Part shown: positions 1 to 8,838 of the stretch, one piece after another | How the letters are laid out: each line of letters opens with the position of its first letter | How positions within the stretch are numbered: position 1 is the first letter of the stretch | Assembly (NCBI RefSeq): GCF_000797495.1 | Contig: NZ_JTGN01000012.1 | Span: 62,001-126,000, forward strand | Direction: 5' to 3' | DNA from: Robinsoniella peoriensis | Lineage (GTDB): Bacteria > Bacillota > Clostridia > Lachnospirales > Lachnospiraceae | DNA length: 64,000 bases | Made by a program: the position numbers and the translations under genes | The notes under the pieces: model-generated | Seen by the model: only the letters and a program-made list of their open reading frames with translations | Told to the model about the DNA's origin: nothing | Database searches by the model: none

Positions 1-566
1 TCGTAATCATAATTCCAGATTACTTCCAGTATTTTATCCCGGGAAAGTACAATTCCCTGGTTTTTCATCAAATACGTAAGAAGTTCAAATTCTTTATAGG
101 TCAGGATGACCTCTTTGCCGCTGACAGTCACTTCATGCTTCTGGATATCCAGATGAATATCCCCAAGTACCATCATATCGGTGGAAATGCTTTTCTGGCT
201 CCGGCGAAGTACCGCTTTGATTCTGGAAATCAGTTCCATAACACCAAAAGGCTTCGTTACATAGTCATCTGCACCCACATCCAGTCCCTTGACTTTATCA
301 TATTCCGTAGATTTTGCGGTCAGCATAATTACCGGGATATCCTTGTGCTCATTTCTGGCACGCAATTTCTTCAAAATACTGATGCCGTCTTCGTCCGGCA
401 GCATAATATCCAGCAGAATCAAATCCGGATTTCCGTTTTTTAAGCCTTTATAAAATTCTGCGGCATTCTCAAAACCAATTGCTTCATACCCTGATGTCTT
501 CAGGGCATAAGCGACCAACTCTCTGATATTCATATCATCTTCTACACAATAAATCATCTGACTCAT
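1..566 (-). CDS. OmpR/PhoB-family response regulator (partial, 3' end outside window)
   Basis: The first about 188 codons of a two-component response regulator are present; the gene runs off the left edge. The receiver domain starts with the acidic pair in YCVEDDMN, has the phosphoacceptor Asp in LILLDIMLPDED, the conserved Thr in MLTAKS and the Lys in DDYVTKPF. After a short linker the winged-helix DNA-binding domain begins (LTYKEFELLTYLMKN, then a truncated VLSRDKILEVIW). This is a PhoB/PhoP-type layout. A GGAGG lies 13 nt before the chosen ATG, which is rather far; a second in-frame ATG three codons on is possible. It sits just downstream, on the same strand, of a Na/phosphate symporter with a PhoU-like tail, which suggests but does not prove phosphate control. 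The partner kinase is probably beyond the edge. Confidence 0.93.
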   Translation of the reverse strand, partial: MSQMIYCVEDDMNIRELVAYALKTSGYEAIGFENAAEFYKGLKNGNPDLILLDIMLPDEDGISILKKLRARNEHKDIPVIMLTAKSTEYDKVKGLDVGADDYVTKPFGVMELISRIKAVLRRSQKSISTDMMVLGDIHLDIQKHEVTVSGKEVILTYKEFELLTYLMKNQGIVLSRDKILEVIWNYDY

Positions 567-629
567 AATCTTATCAAAACCTCCATATGCCTGTTTACAG
601 GAGCTTAATACTTAGATCTTTAGTGCGTC

Positions 630-2306
630 TTAATGCTCGCTCATTACGTACCCTGCCAGATTATAGGCATGATCCGAAATTCTTTCCAGGTTACTGATAA
701 TATCCAGGAAAATTACTCCGTTTGTAGGGTTACACAACTGCTTGGAAAGTCGTTCGATATGAGTTTCCCGCAGTTCTTCCTCCATATTATCAACCATATC
801 TTCATAAGTTACTACTTTCGTTGCAGCATCAATACTCTCTTCTTCTCTTGCCTTCATGGCATAAACGAATGAATTGGTAACCAGTTCCATGATCTCGCTT
901 AATTCCTTACCTGCCTCTTCGGAGAACTGAATATCATCCTTCGCTTTATTTTCCGCCAGTTCTGCGATATTTTCCGTATGATCTCCCACACGCTCAATGT
1001 CGCTTACGGAATAAAACAAATTATTAATAATCGTATGCTGATCTTCATTCAATGAAAGATTACTGATTTTAACCAGATATTCGGTAATCATTTTTTCCAT
1101 GCTGTTAATAGTTTTTTCCGTCTTATAAACAGTATCTATTTTTTCAGTATCATTATTAAGTACTGCATCAAATGCGTTCTGCATATTTGTCTGAGCAATT
1201 CTTCCCATATGAACAACTTCCAGAATTGCATTTTCTACTGCAAAAGAGGGAGTCTCTAAAATACGGTCATCTAAATGACGTAATGTAATCACTTCGTCTG
1301 ATTCTGTTCCTTCCAAAGCTTCAGCGCCTTTATCCGAAACAATAAGCCCGGACAGCTGAACCAGTTTGTTTGCAAACGGGAACAGAATAATTGTACAGAT
1401 AATATTAAATATAGTATGAAAAATAGAAATTCCCACGCTGCCGATTCCGGCTGCCGCAAATACAGGATTCAGCTGGAATATGGCAAACATTGCCGCACCG
1501 AATATTACCGCACCTATCATATTAAATGATAAATGGATTACAGCTGCCCGCTTCGCATTCCTGGGTGCTCCAATACTTGATAAAAGTGCAGTAAAACAAG
1601 AACCTATATTCGAACCAAGGCTGATATAAATTGCCGAGCTTGCCGTAACAACACCGCCGGTAGCAGCCAGTGTCTGCAGAATACCAACAGAGGCAGAAGA
1701 ACTCTGCATAATACCGGTAACCAAAGCTCCAATTGCAATACCAAGGAACGGATTGCTGCCAAATAATGCAAATGCCTTTGTGAAGATCGGCAGTTCCGTA
1801 TAAGAAGAAGCAGAATTTTTCATAAAATCCAGACCGATGAATAATAAGCCCAGACCAATAATGATTTCACCAATCGTTTTCTTCTTCTGCTTTTTGGAAA
1901 ACATAATAAAAAATGCTCCGATACCCACTAATAAGGGCGCATAAAGAGATGGCGATACAGCTTTAAAACTGTCCCCAAGCTGTCCCAGGGATACAATCCA
2001 GGATGTGATACAGGTACCGATATTGGCACCCATGATTACTCCCACAGCCTGTCCCAGATTCATAATGCCTGCATTTACAAATCCAACTACCATTACCGTA
2101 GTCGCACCACTGCTTTGAATAATTGCCGTAATCAAGGCTCCAACCAGAATTGCCATTACCCGGTTATTGGTTAAAACTCCCAGCAGCTCCCTCATTTTGT
2201 TGCCGGTCGATTTCTGAATTCCATCCGACATGCTGTGCATACCGTAAAGGAACATTCCAAGGCCTCCGCAAAACATAAACAAATTCTGTACGTCATTAAT
2301 TGACAT
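630..2306 (-). CDS. Na/Pi cotransporter family protein with C-terminal PhoU-like domain
   Basis: A 558-residue membrane protein of the Na+/phosphate symporter family (NptA/YjbB type). The N-terminal 330 or so residues hold two inverted membrane repeats, each with the family QSS signature (TAIIQSSGATTVM near residue 65 and TGIMQSSSASVGIL near residue 200). The C-terminal 200 residues are helical and PhoU-like, with two conserved E-R-(V/I)-(G/S)-DH motifs (DIERVGDHTENIAELA and NLERISDHAYNLA). Such proteins move inorganic phosphate with sodium across the membrane, and the PhoU part is thought to be regulatory. A clear AGGAGG precedes the ATG. The downstream response regulator is 63 bp away on the same strand and may be co-transcribed. 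Confidence 0.93.
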   Translation of the reverse strand: MSINDVQNLFMFCGGLGMFLYGMHSMSDGIQKSTGNKMRELLGVLTNNRVMAILVGALITAIIQSSGATTVMVVGFVNAGIMNLGQAVGVIMGANIGTCITSWIVSLGQLGDSFKAVSPSLYAPLLVGIGAFFIMFSKKQKKKTIGEIIIGLGLLFIGLDFMKNSASSYTELPIFTKAFALFGSNPFLGIAIGALVTGIMQSSSASVGILQTLAATGGVVTASSAIYISLGSNIGSCFTALLSSIGAPRNAKRAAVIHLSFNMIGAVIFGAAMFAIFQLNPVFAAAGIGSVGISIFHTIFNIICTIILFPFANKLVQLSGLIVSDKGAEALEGTESDEVITLRHLDDRILETPSFAVENAILEVVHMGRIAQTNMQNAFDAVLNNDTEKIDTVYKTEKTINSMEKMITEYLVKISNLSLNEDQHTIINNLFYSVSDIERVGDHTENIAELAENKAKDDIQFSEEAGKELSEIMELVTNSFVYAMKAREEESIDAATKVVTYEDMVDNMEEELRETHIERLSKQLCNPTNGVIFLDIISNLERISDHAYNLAGYVMSEH

Positions 2307-2404
2307 CTGATAATCCTCCTAATTTAAACCAAATCTTTTTCATAATAAGTCCTATGTATCCGCAGGCGCATCCGTCTGGCTCGCTGCCCGCGGGAATAAA
2401 TTCA

Positions 2405-2432
2405 CAAAAAAATAGGGATGCTGCTACACCCC
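2405..2432 (-). terminator. Rho-independent terminator after the mgsA-like gene
   Basis: On the minus strand GGGGTG and CATCCC form a 6-bp stem with a 6-nt loop, followed by TATTTTTTT. It lies 12 bp after the stop codon of the methylglyoxal-synthase-like gene and separates it from the phosphate symporter. Confidence 0.7.
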
Positions 2433-2443
2433 TCTCTTAGATT

Positions 2444-2836
2444 TTAAATCTGTAATCTCCATTCAAGATCACCATGAGCTAATCCAAGAATTAAAGATTC
2501 CGCAGTTGCAATATTGGTTGCAATTGGGATATTATATTTATCACAACATTTTGATATTGTATAAATATCCGGCTCCTTAGGATCTACCATAGCCGGGTTG
2601 TAGAAAAAGATTACCATATCTAGGCCATTTCTCTCAAGCATTTCTGTAAACTGCTTATCTCCTCCCACGCTTCCAGGGAGAAATTTGTGGACGCGGAGAT
2701 TCGTTACATCTTCTACACGGCGCCCTGTAATTCCTGTCGCATAAATTTCATGTTTGCTAAGTATATGCTTATATGCAAGACAAAAATCTTCAATTAAACT
2801 CTTTTTACTGTTATGTGCAATAATACCGATATTCAT
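2444..2836 (-). CDS. Methylglyoxal synthase-like protein with altered active site
   Basis: A 130-residue protein of the methylglyoxal synthase (MGS) fold; true MGS turns dihydroxyacetone phosphate into methylglyoxal plus phosphate. Family landmarks are the N-terminal IAH, YATGITG (residues 32-38), GGD at 58-60 (E. coli Asp71 equivalent), IFFYNP at 76-81, EPD at 88-90 and NIPIATNIATAE at 102-113. Two usually conserved positions differ: the Asp of the (W/R)DP motif is Asn80, and the His of PH(D/E)PD is Lys87. Catalytic Asp60 and Asp90 remain. It may be a divergent or repurposed enzyme; the family call is firm, the activity is not. A gene-specific terminator follows, so it is probably monocistronic. 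Confidence 0.85.
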   Translation of the reverse strand: MNIGIIAHNSKKSLIEDFCLAYKHILSKHEIYATGITGRRVEDVTNLRVHKFLPGSVGGDKQFTEMLERNGLDMVIFFYNPAMVDPKEPDIYTISKCCDKYNIPIATNIATAESLILGLAHGDLEWRLQI

Positions 2837-3031
2837 CTAACCATCCTTTTTTCTCTTCTTTCTACCGATTATAACATATAAATAGGGAAAATGGAAAATG
2901 TTTTTTTGTTTTTATCTAAATTTGTAAAAAATTGCAAAAATTTCCAGTTTAGAATTTCAATTAATTCATATACTAGGAAGGCAATAACAAATTGCAAATA
3001 AAAAAAAACAGACAGAAAAAAAGGAGGGGTT

Positions 3032-3304
3032 ATGATGTCAAACAGATCATCTAACACAGCAGCAGTACCAGAAGCAAAAGGAGCTTTAGACCGTTTCAAA
3101 TTTGAGGTAGCTAACGAATTAGGAGTACCGTTAACAGACGGATACAATGGTAACTTAACTTCCAAACAGAATGGTAGCGTTGGTGGCTATATGGTTAAGA
3201 AAATGATCGAAGCTCAGGAAAGACAGATGTCCGGCGGAGCAAGCATGCCAGCAGGTAACATGTCAGCAGGTAACATGTCAGCAGGTAGCACTTCTCAGTA
3301 CTAA
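3032..3304 (+). CDS. Alpha/beta-type small acid-soluble spore protein (SASP)
   Basis: A 90-residue spore DNA-binding protein that coats and protects DNA in the forespore and is degraded by the GPR protease at germination. The FKFEVANELGV block is the GPR cleavage region, and the LTSKQNGSVGGYMVKKMIEAQE block is the second family signature. The C-terminus carries three short copies of an MSAGN-type repeat, which is less usual. The ATG follows a strong AGGAGG by 5 nt (ATGATG, so the second ATG is also possible). It is one of very few plus-strand genes here and has its own terminator. A forespore sigma-G promoter is expected upstream, but I could not place it confidently. Confidence 0.96.
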   Translation: MMSNRSSNTAAVPEAKGALDRFKFEVANELGVPLTDGYNGNLTSKQNGSVGGYMVKKMIEAQERQMSGGASMPAGNMSAGNMSAGSTSQY

Positions 3305-3342
3305 TCTCAAAAACGAATTCATTCGTATTTGACAAAGAAAGG

Positions 3343-3370
3343 GCCCAGATAATTTTATCTGGGCTTTTCT
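3343..3370 (+). terminator. Terminator after SASP gene
   Basis: GCCCAGAT and ATCTGGGC form a perfect 8-bp stem around AATTTT, followed by TTTTCT. The other strand also reads into a T-rich stretch, so it may stop the convergent DUF6465 transcript too. Confidence 0.85.
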
Positions 3371-3387
3371 CTGTTATATGATTTTAT

Positions 3388-3891
3388 CTATAAGTACACA
3401 TTGCCGGTTACATCGCCGTTGATTACAAAATATGCAGCATTTTCTTCCGGTTTTAAATATATATCTATGGATTTGATATCCGCAGCTTTATTTTTTAAAA
3501 CTTTCGTCCAATGTTCTTTTGCCTGTTTCGTAATTTCCTCTGTATTAATCTCTTTCCCCAGATACTGAAGATAGATTGTTTCTTTTACATCTGCCTTTTT
3601 AGCCGGTGCTTTTCTTGCTGCTGTCTTTTTCTCTGCCGGAGCTTTTTCAGCCGCTGGCTTTTCCTCTGCTTTAACTGCTGCCTTTGCTGCAGTCTTAGCT
3701 GCTGTTGTTTTAGCTGCCGGAGCTTTTACTGCTGCTGCTTTCTCTTCTGTTGCATCTGTTACTTTTTCTTCTGTAGTCTTAGCAGCCGGCTCTGCCTTCT
3801 TCGCTGCTCTCTTTGATGGTGTTTTTGTTGCTTTAGTGGCTTCTGTCGTAGCTGCTGCTGTCTCTTTTACGTTTGCTTTTACGGTTTTCAT
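3388..3891 (-). CDS. DUF6465 family protein with Ala/Lys-rich histone-H1-like N-terminus
   Basis: A 167-residue protein of unknown function. Residues 1 to about 95 are almost only Ala, Lys, Glu, Thr and Pro, with PAAKTTAAKTAAKAA-type repeats like bacterial histone-H1-like tails. The last 68 residues form a compact domain (ETIYLQYLGKEINTEEI to the end) that I match to DUF6465 of Lachnospiraceae. The start is set at the ATG that follows GAGGAGG by 8 nt; an upstream in-frame ATG would add 14 residues but has no ribosome binding site. A basic repeat tail plus a small globular domain suggests nucleic-acid binding; this is inference. Confidence 0.8.
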   Translation of the reverse strand: MKTVKANVKETAAATTEATKATKTPSKRAAKKAEPAAKTTEEKVTDATEEKAAAVKAPAAKTTAAKTAAKAAVKAEEKPAAEKAPAEKKTAARKAPAKKADVKETIYLQYLGKEINTEEITKQAKEHWTKVLKNKAADIKSIDIYLKPEENAAYFVINGDVTGNVYL

Positions 3892-3982
3892 ACATTTTCC
3901 TCCTCGCAAAACACTTCCATGCATATATATCATTTACATAAAGCATAATATACCATTTTTTCAAAAATAGCAACTATTTCTT

Positions 3983-6049
3983 CTATAAGTTGATGCGGCC
4001 AAAGCCCTGCAGCATGTATTCCTGCAGTTTTTTATCCAGATAGCAGTACTCGGGTTTTCCTGCCAATTCACCCTGATCCAGAATAATCTGAGCCGCTTCG
4101 CTGGCCTTTTGCAGGATGGATGCATCGGTAAATACATCCCCGATTTTAAATTCCAGCAAACCGCTTTGGCGCACGCCAAATACATCTCCCGGTCCCCGAA
4201 GCTTTAAATCTTCGCTGGCAATAAAAAAGCCATCGTTGGATTTATTAAGGATCTCCAGACGCTCCTTTACCTTTTTACTGTCTGATGCACGCACCATAAT
4301 ACAATAGGACTGGTATTGTCCCCGTCCCACCCTGCCCCGGAGCTGATGCAGCTGTGCCAGACCGAACCGCTCTGCATTTTCAATCATCATCACAGTGGCA
4401 TTGGGTACATTCACGCCGACTTCCACTACTGTAGTAGAAACCAATACGTCAATTTCATGCTTTAAAAAACGTTCCATAATGCTGTTTTTTTCTTTTGGTT
4501 TCATCTTCCCATGCAGATATTCGATCTGAATATTTTCAGCCAGCGCCGCCCTCAGCCGCTCGGTATACTCGATTACATTTTCTGCCTCAATCGCTTCACT
4601 CTCTTCTACCATAGGGCAGATGATGTAAGCCTGGCGCCCTTCTTCAATCTCATTTTGAATAAAGGAATATGCCTTCGGACGATACCTGGTATCTACTACA
4701 CAATTTTTAATTGGCAGACGGTTTGCAGGAAGCTCATCAATAACAGAGACATCCAGATCACCATAAAGAATAACTGCCAATGTCCGCGGAATCGGTGTAG
4801 CACTCATAACCAGTACATGGGGTAATTCTCCCTTTTCGGAGAGCGCCTCTCTTTGGCGTACCCCGAAGCGGTGCTGTTCATCCGTAATTACCAGGGCCAG
4901 ATTTTTATAATTTACTTTTTCCTGAATCAGTGCATGGGTACCAATTATGATATCGGCTTCGCCTGTTTCTATTTTTTCATATACTGCCCTTTTTTCTTTT
5001 GCCGTCATAGAACCTGTTAAAAGCACCGTATTAAAGTCAAGATGCTGTTCCTCTAACAGGCCACAGATGGATTCAAAGTGCTGTACAGCCAGAACTTCCG
5101 TAGGAACCATTAAGGATCCCTGATATCCGTTCTGTGCCGTCATAATCAATGCCAAAATGGCAAGGATGGTCTTCCCGGAACCAACATCTCCCTGAACCAG
5201 TCTTGCCATAACTTTCGGACTTAATAAGTCTTTTTCAATTTCTTTCCATACCTTCGCCTGGGCTTTGGTAAGTGAAAACTTAAGGTTGGCAATAATCTGA
5301 TCTGTCAGCGGTGTTTGCTGCATATGAAAACTGTGATACAGCTCTTCCGTACTGTCTTTGAGGCGGCGCAGTGCCAGAATAAACAAAAAGAATTCATCAA
5401 ATACCAGACGGTTTCTCGCTAGCATAACATCATGCATATCTTTTGGAAAATGTATCTGTTCAATGGCATAGTGGAATTCAGCCAGATGATATTCTTTTCT
5501 GGTTTCCTCCGGAAGATAATCATGGTACTCCTCCAGCAGAGGAAGTGCCTGGCGCACAGCTTTGGTAATCATATTGTTGGTAAGCCCGGGCACTAAGGTA
5601 TAAATTGGCTGCATCACATGGAGCATTTCCTGATATTGGTCTACACGAAAAACAGCAGGTTGTTCCATCAACAACTGCTGTTCTTTACGTGAAATCTTCC
5701 CACGGAATATATATTTACTTCCCCTTTTCAGGGTGTTTTTTAAATAGGGCATATTGAACCAGGTCAAACGGATCATGTCGCCGCTGTCGTCCCGAATGAC
5801 CGTATTGGTAATCTGCAGACGTCTGACTCTTTTTACATCCAGAGTCTGAACAACCGTACCATAGACGGCTGCCGACACATCATCATCCGAGATCTCAGAT
5901 ACCTTAACGATGCTATTATAAGTATCATAATTTCTCGGATAATAATTTAGCAGATCATCAATTGTTCTAATCCCTGCTTTTTGAAAAACCAGAACCGTCT
6001 TCTCTCCGATTCCTTTTAATTCCTGAATGGATGATTCCATATTCATCAT
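3983..6049 (-). CDS. recG: ATP-dependent DNA helicase RecG
   Basis: A 688-residue branch-migration helicase that remodels stalled forks and Holliday junctions. An N-terminal helix-hairpin-helix region (IKELKGIGEKTVLVFQKAGI) and OB-fold wedge domain come first. The helicase core has Walker A GDVGSGKT near residue 288, Walker B DEQH, motif III VMSATPIPRT, and the RecG C-terminal signature LHQLRGRVGRG. The length is normal for the family. It starts 11 bp after the stop of the YloV-like gene with AGGTGA as ribosome binding site, so the two are probably co-transcribed, an order common in Firmicutes (asp23-yloV-recG). Confidence 0.98.
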   Translation of the reverse strand: MMNMESSIQELKGIGEKTVLVFQKAGIRTIDDLLNYYPRNYDTYNSIVKVSEISDDDVSAAVYGTVVQTLDVKRVRRLQITNTVIRDDSGDMIRLTWFNMPYLKNTLKRGSKYIFRGKISRKEQQLLMEQPAVFRVDQYQEMLHVMQPIYTLVPGLTNNMITKAVRQALPLLEEYHDYLPEETRKEYHLAEFHYAIEQIHFPKDMHDVMLARNRLVFDEFFLFILALRRLKDSTEELYHSFHMQQTPLTDQIIANLKFSLTKAQAKVWKEIEKDLLSPKVMARLVQGDVGSGKTILAILALIMTAQNGYQGSLMVPTEVLAVQHFESICGLLEEQHLDFNTVLLTGSMTAKEKRAVYEKIETGEADIIIGTHALIQEKVNYKNLALVITDEQHRFGVRQREALSEKGELPHVLVMSATPIPRTLAVILYGDLDVSVIDELPANRLPIKNCVVDTRYRPKAYSFIQNEIEEGRQAYIICPMVEESEAIEAENVIEYTERLRAALAENIQIEYLHGKMKPKEKNSIMERFLKHEIDVLVSTTVVEVGVNVPNATVMMIENAERFGLAQLHQLRGRVGRGQYQSYCIMVRASDSKKVKERLEILNKSNDGFFIASEDLKLRGPGDVFGVRQSGLLEFKIGDVFTDASILQKASEAAQIILDQGELAGKPEYCYLDKKLQEYMLQGFGRINL

Positions 6050-6059
6050 AAATCACCTG

Positions 6060-7742
6060 TTACTCTACTGAAATCACGTAATAATAAATCGGCTGCCCAC
6101 CGGAATAAACTTCTACATCACATTCCGGATATTCCTCCCTGAATTTATCTCCAAGTTCATTTGCCGCCTCTTCCGTCACTTCTTCTCCATAATAGATACT
6201 GATCAGCTCTGATTCATCATCCATCATCAGATCAACGGTCTCATTTGCTACAGCTTCCAGTTTTTCACCGACTGCCAGGATAGCATGATCCCCAATACCC
6301 ATAATATTGCCTTCTTTGATTTCTTTGTCGTCAATGTGGGTATCCCGAACTGCATAGGTAATCTGACCTGTCTTAACATGCTGGATCTCTTCTACCATTG
6401 CAGCTTCATTTTCTTCCGGTGTTTTTTCCGGAATATAATTGATAATAGCTGTAATACCCTGTGGTACAGTCTTTGTAGGAATTACAATTATTTTCTTATC
6501 TTTTGTCAAAAGCTTTGCCTGATTAGCTGCAAGGATAATATTTTTATTATTTGGTAGGATATAGATGGTATCTGCATTTACTTTATCTATTGCATTTAAC
6601 ATATCTTCCGTACTGGGGTTCATAGTCTGTCCGCCTTCAATAAGGTAATCCACACCAAGTCCCTTAAATATTTCACCAATTCCTTCTCCTATGGAAACGG
6701 AAATAAAGCCAACTTCTTTTGGTGGTGTTGCCGGCATTGACTGCGCTTTCACCTGATTTTCTGCCTGTTGCTGTAATGCAAGTTTTTCGGCATCTTTGAT
6801 CAGTTTCTCCTGATGTTCTTCCCTCATATTATCGATCTTCATGCGGGACAGTTCACCATAAGTTAATGCGCGGGAAATTGCCTTTCCAGGGTCATTGGTA
6901 TGTACATGAACCTTGACAATATCCTCATCAGCAACAACAACAATAGAATCACCTATGGATTCTAAGAATCCCTTAAATTCCATTTCCTGTTTATCTGACA
7001 GTTCACTCTTCGTCATGATGATAAATTCAGTACAATATCCAAATTTAATATCAGCTTCTGCCTGCGGTGTAATCTTCATTACGCTTCCCTGGGCAGATAC
7101 GCCTTCAATTGTATAATCGATTTCTTTTCCAAGGAATCCGTCGTAAGCCCCTTTCAGAACCTGTACCAGTCCCTGTCCGCCGGAATCTACCACACCGGCT
7201 TCTTTTAATACCGGCAGCATCTCCGGAGTCTGTGAAAGAACATAATCTGCATGTTCAATCACTTCTTTCAGGAACTGCTCCATTCCGATATCCGTTTCCG
7301 CAAGCTCTGCAGCCTTTTGTGCTGCGCCTTTGGCAACCGTAAGGATTGTACCTTCCTTGGGCTTCATAACGGCTTTATAAGCGGTTTCTACCGCTTTCTG
7401 GAATGCACCCGCCAAAATCTGAATATCGATTTCGTCATGCATCTTAATCCCTTTCGTAAAGCCACGAAACAGCTGTGACAGAATAACGCCCGAATTTCCT
7501 CTCGCTCCCCTCAGGGAACCAGAAGAAATTGCTTTCGCCAACACCTCCATGTCAGGATCGGTAAGTGCCGCCACCTCTTTTGCCGCAGACATAATTGTCA
7601 ATGTCATATTCGTTCCTGTATCTCCATCCGGAACAGGGAATACATTTAATTCATTGATCCATTCTTTCTTAGACTCCAGATTTTTAGCACCCGCCAGAAA
7701 CATCTTTGCACACAGACTGGCATTTATCGTATTTGTTACCAC
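6060..7742 (-). CDS. DAK2-domain protein of the YloV/FakA (fatty acid kinase) family
   Basis: A 560-residue protein with an N-terminal DhaL/DAK2 nucleotide-binding domain (NVFPVPDGDTGTNM with the metal-binding Asp residues, then SLRGARGNSGVILSQ), a middle domain and a C-terminal DegV-related domain. In S. aureus FakA is the ATP-binding subunit that phosphorylates fatty acids held by FakB. A reading from an upstream TTG is open, but the strong AAGGAGG is inside it, 8 nt before a GTG; I use that GTG, giving MVTNTINASLCAKMFL. This removes the overlap with the Asp23 gene. It is followed closely by recG. Confidence 0.92.
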   Translation of the reverse strand: MVTNTINASLCAKMFLAGAKNLESKKEWINELNVFPVPDGDTGTNMTLTIMSAAKEVAALTDPDMEVLAKAISSGSLRGARGNSGVILSQLFRGFTKGIKMHDEIDIQILAGAFQKAVETAYKAVMKPKEGTILTVAKGAAQKAAELAETDIGMEQFLKEVIEHADYVLSQTPEMLPVLKEAGVVDSGGQGLVQVLKGAYDGFLGKEIDYTIEGVSAQGSVMKITPQAEADIKFGYCTEFIIMTKSELSDKQEMEFKGFLESIGDSIVVVADEDIVKVHVHTNDPGKAISRALTYGELSRMKIDNMREEHQEKLIKDAEKLALQQQAENQVKAQSMPATPPKEVGFISVSIGEGIGEIFKGLGVDYLIEGGQTMNPSTEDMLNAIDKVNADTIYILPNNKNIILAANQAKLLTKDKKIIVIPTKTVPQGITAIINYIPEKTPEENEAAMVEEIQHVKTGQITYAVRDTHIDDKEIKEGNIMGIGDHAILAVGEKLEAVANETVDLMMDDESELISIYYGEEVTEEAANELGDKFREEYPECDVEVYSGGQPIYYYVISVE

Positions 7743-7755
7743 AACAAGTTCCTCC

Positions 7756-8112
7756 TTAATCAATCGATCTTACGCCTTCAACGTAAACATTTATTTTTTC
7801 AATCTCCATGCCGGTAAACTCTTCTACCTTATATTTTACATTACTGAGTAAATTATCCGCAACGGCTGAAATGCTTACGCCATATGCCACAATCACATGA
7901 AAATCCAGTGATATTTTATTGTTTTCTACCCGGACGTTAATCCCATGCTTCAAGCTTTCTTTTCTTAAGAGCTTTACTAAACCATCTTTCATATTAACAG
8001 CAGCCATACCTACGATACCAAAACATTCAACGGCAACGCTGCCTGCATAAGTAGCGATTACATCAGTATCAATCAAGATAGAACCCAGATCTGTATCCAT
8101 GCGTCCCTTCAT
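7756..8112 (-). CDS. Asp23/Gls24 family envelope stress protein
   Basis: A 118-residue YloU-type Asp23/Gls24 protein. It has the family pattern of an N-terminal IDTDVIATYAGSVAVECFGIVGMA and a C-terminal VKYKVEEFTGMEIEKINVYVEGV. Family members attach to membrane partners and respond to envelope stress; in Firmicutes this gene normally stands just before yloV and recG, as here. GGAGG sits 7 nt before the ATG. It is read divergently from rpmB; a TATAAT hexamer at about 8150-8156 on the minus strand could be its -10 box, but the -35 is weak. Confidence 0.93.
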   Translation of the reverse strand: MKGRMDTDLGSILIDTDVIATYAGSVAVECFGIVGMAAVNMKDGLVKLLRKESLKHGINVRVENNKISLDFHVIVAYGVSISAVADNLLSNVKYKVEEFTGMEIEKINVYVEGVRSID

Positions 8113-8231
8113 ATCGTTACCTCCAACTTTTAAATTATAATATCTCTGCGTACATTATACCCTCTTTTCACACAAAATGAAATATTAATTTTAATTTTTA
8201 ACAATTTATTTCATAATTTTTTATTTTTCAC

Positions 8232-8260
8232 TTGCAAAATATGGTGCCATCTGATAGAAT
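8232..8260 (+). promoter_or_regulatory. Sigma-A-type promoter of rpmB
   Basis: TTGCAA, a 17-bp spacer and TAGAAT. The start point would be near 8267, giving an untranslated leader of about 155 nt before the L28 start codon. Confidence 0.6.
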
Positions 8261-8293
8261 AACTAGTGTTGTGAGTCTATATCTAGTACAGAC

Positions 8294-8373
8294 TTGCGCA
8301 AATAATTAAGTAATACACGCTGAACATTCTCTGTCACGGATAGACAAAGTGTATTGTTTCATTATTTGTGCAA
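8294..8373 (+). promoter_or_regulatory. Long hairpin in the rpmB leader
   Basis: Positions 8294-8318 pair with 8349-8373: 25 pairs, one mismatch and three G-U pairs, around a 30-nt loop. It lies wholly between the rpmB promoter and its ribosome binding site, so it should form in the mRNA. I know of no described leader of this shape for L28; it could be an autoregulatory site, but no terminator follows it. Confidence 0.6.
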
Positions 8374-8423
8374 TGTTGTACAAGAGTGATAGACGAATAT
8401 TAAAGTCAAGGAGGTGCTTATTC

Positions 8424-8609
8424 ATGGCTAAATGTGCTATTTGTGAAAAGGGTGCTCATTTCGGAAACAATGTGAGTCATTCTCATAGAAGATCGAACAA
8501 AATGTGGAAATCTAACATCAAATCAGTTAAAGTAAAAGTTAACGGAGCTGCTAAGAAGATGTATGTATGTACTTCTTGCTTAAGATCCGGTAAAGTTGAA
8601 AGAGCTTAG
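8424..8609 (+). CDS. rpmB: 50S ribosomal protein L28
   Basis: A 61-residue large-subunit ribosomal protein. MAKCAICEKGAHFGNNVSHSHRR is the typical L28 N-terminus. Cys residues at CAIC and CTSC make it the zinc-ribbon (C+) form. The start is the ATG 9 nt after AAGGAGG; an earlier in-frame ATG would add 25 unrelated residues. It has its own promoter, long structured leader and terminator, so it is monocistronic. Confidence 0.98.
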   Translation: MAKCAICEKGAHFGNNVSHSHRRSNKMWKSNIKSVKVKVNGAAKKMYVCTSCLRSGKVERA

Positions 8610-8616
8610 TTAGAGG

Positions 8617-8648
8617 AACCTCTCACCATTGGTTGAGGGGTTTTTTTG
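8617..8648 (+). terminator. Terminator after rpmB
   Basis: CCTCTCA and TGAGGGG form the stem core with a short loop, flanked by AA and followed by seven T residues. Confidence 0.9.
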
Positions 8649-8679
8649 CAGAAACCGACTTCGTACACAACAAGCTAAG

Positions 8680-8718
8680 AGCCAGTCCCAATGCTGAAAA
8701 CCGGCATTGGGACTGGCT
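8680..8718. other. Perfect 15-bp inverted repeat
   Basis: AGCCAGTCCCAATGC is matched exactly by its complement after a 9-nt loop, followed on the plus strand by TATTTT, so it may act as a second terminator. Between here and 8838 I see only a 24-codon minus-strand fragment (ending FCEANGLK) with a stop just before it; it looks like a decayed gene end. Confidence 0.6.
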
Positions 8719-8838
8719 TATTTTAATCCATTCGCTTCACAGAATTGCTTCACCGTTTTGATAAATTTCGTGCTGTTAGGCAGAACTAAGCGATGTCTCT
8801 ATACATTATGGATAGTTTTATATATCAACCATTCCTCT

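Noticed and set aside
3511-3816. Plus-strand Cys/Phe-rich open frame opposite the DUF6465 gene
   Set aside because: It is the mirror of the Ala/Lys repeat of the minus-strand gene; Cys/Phe/Leu runs are what such repeats give in the opposite frame.
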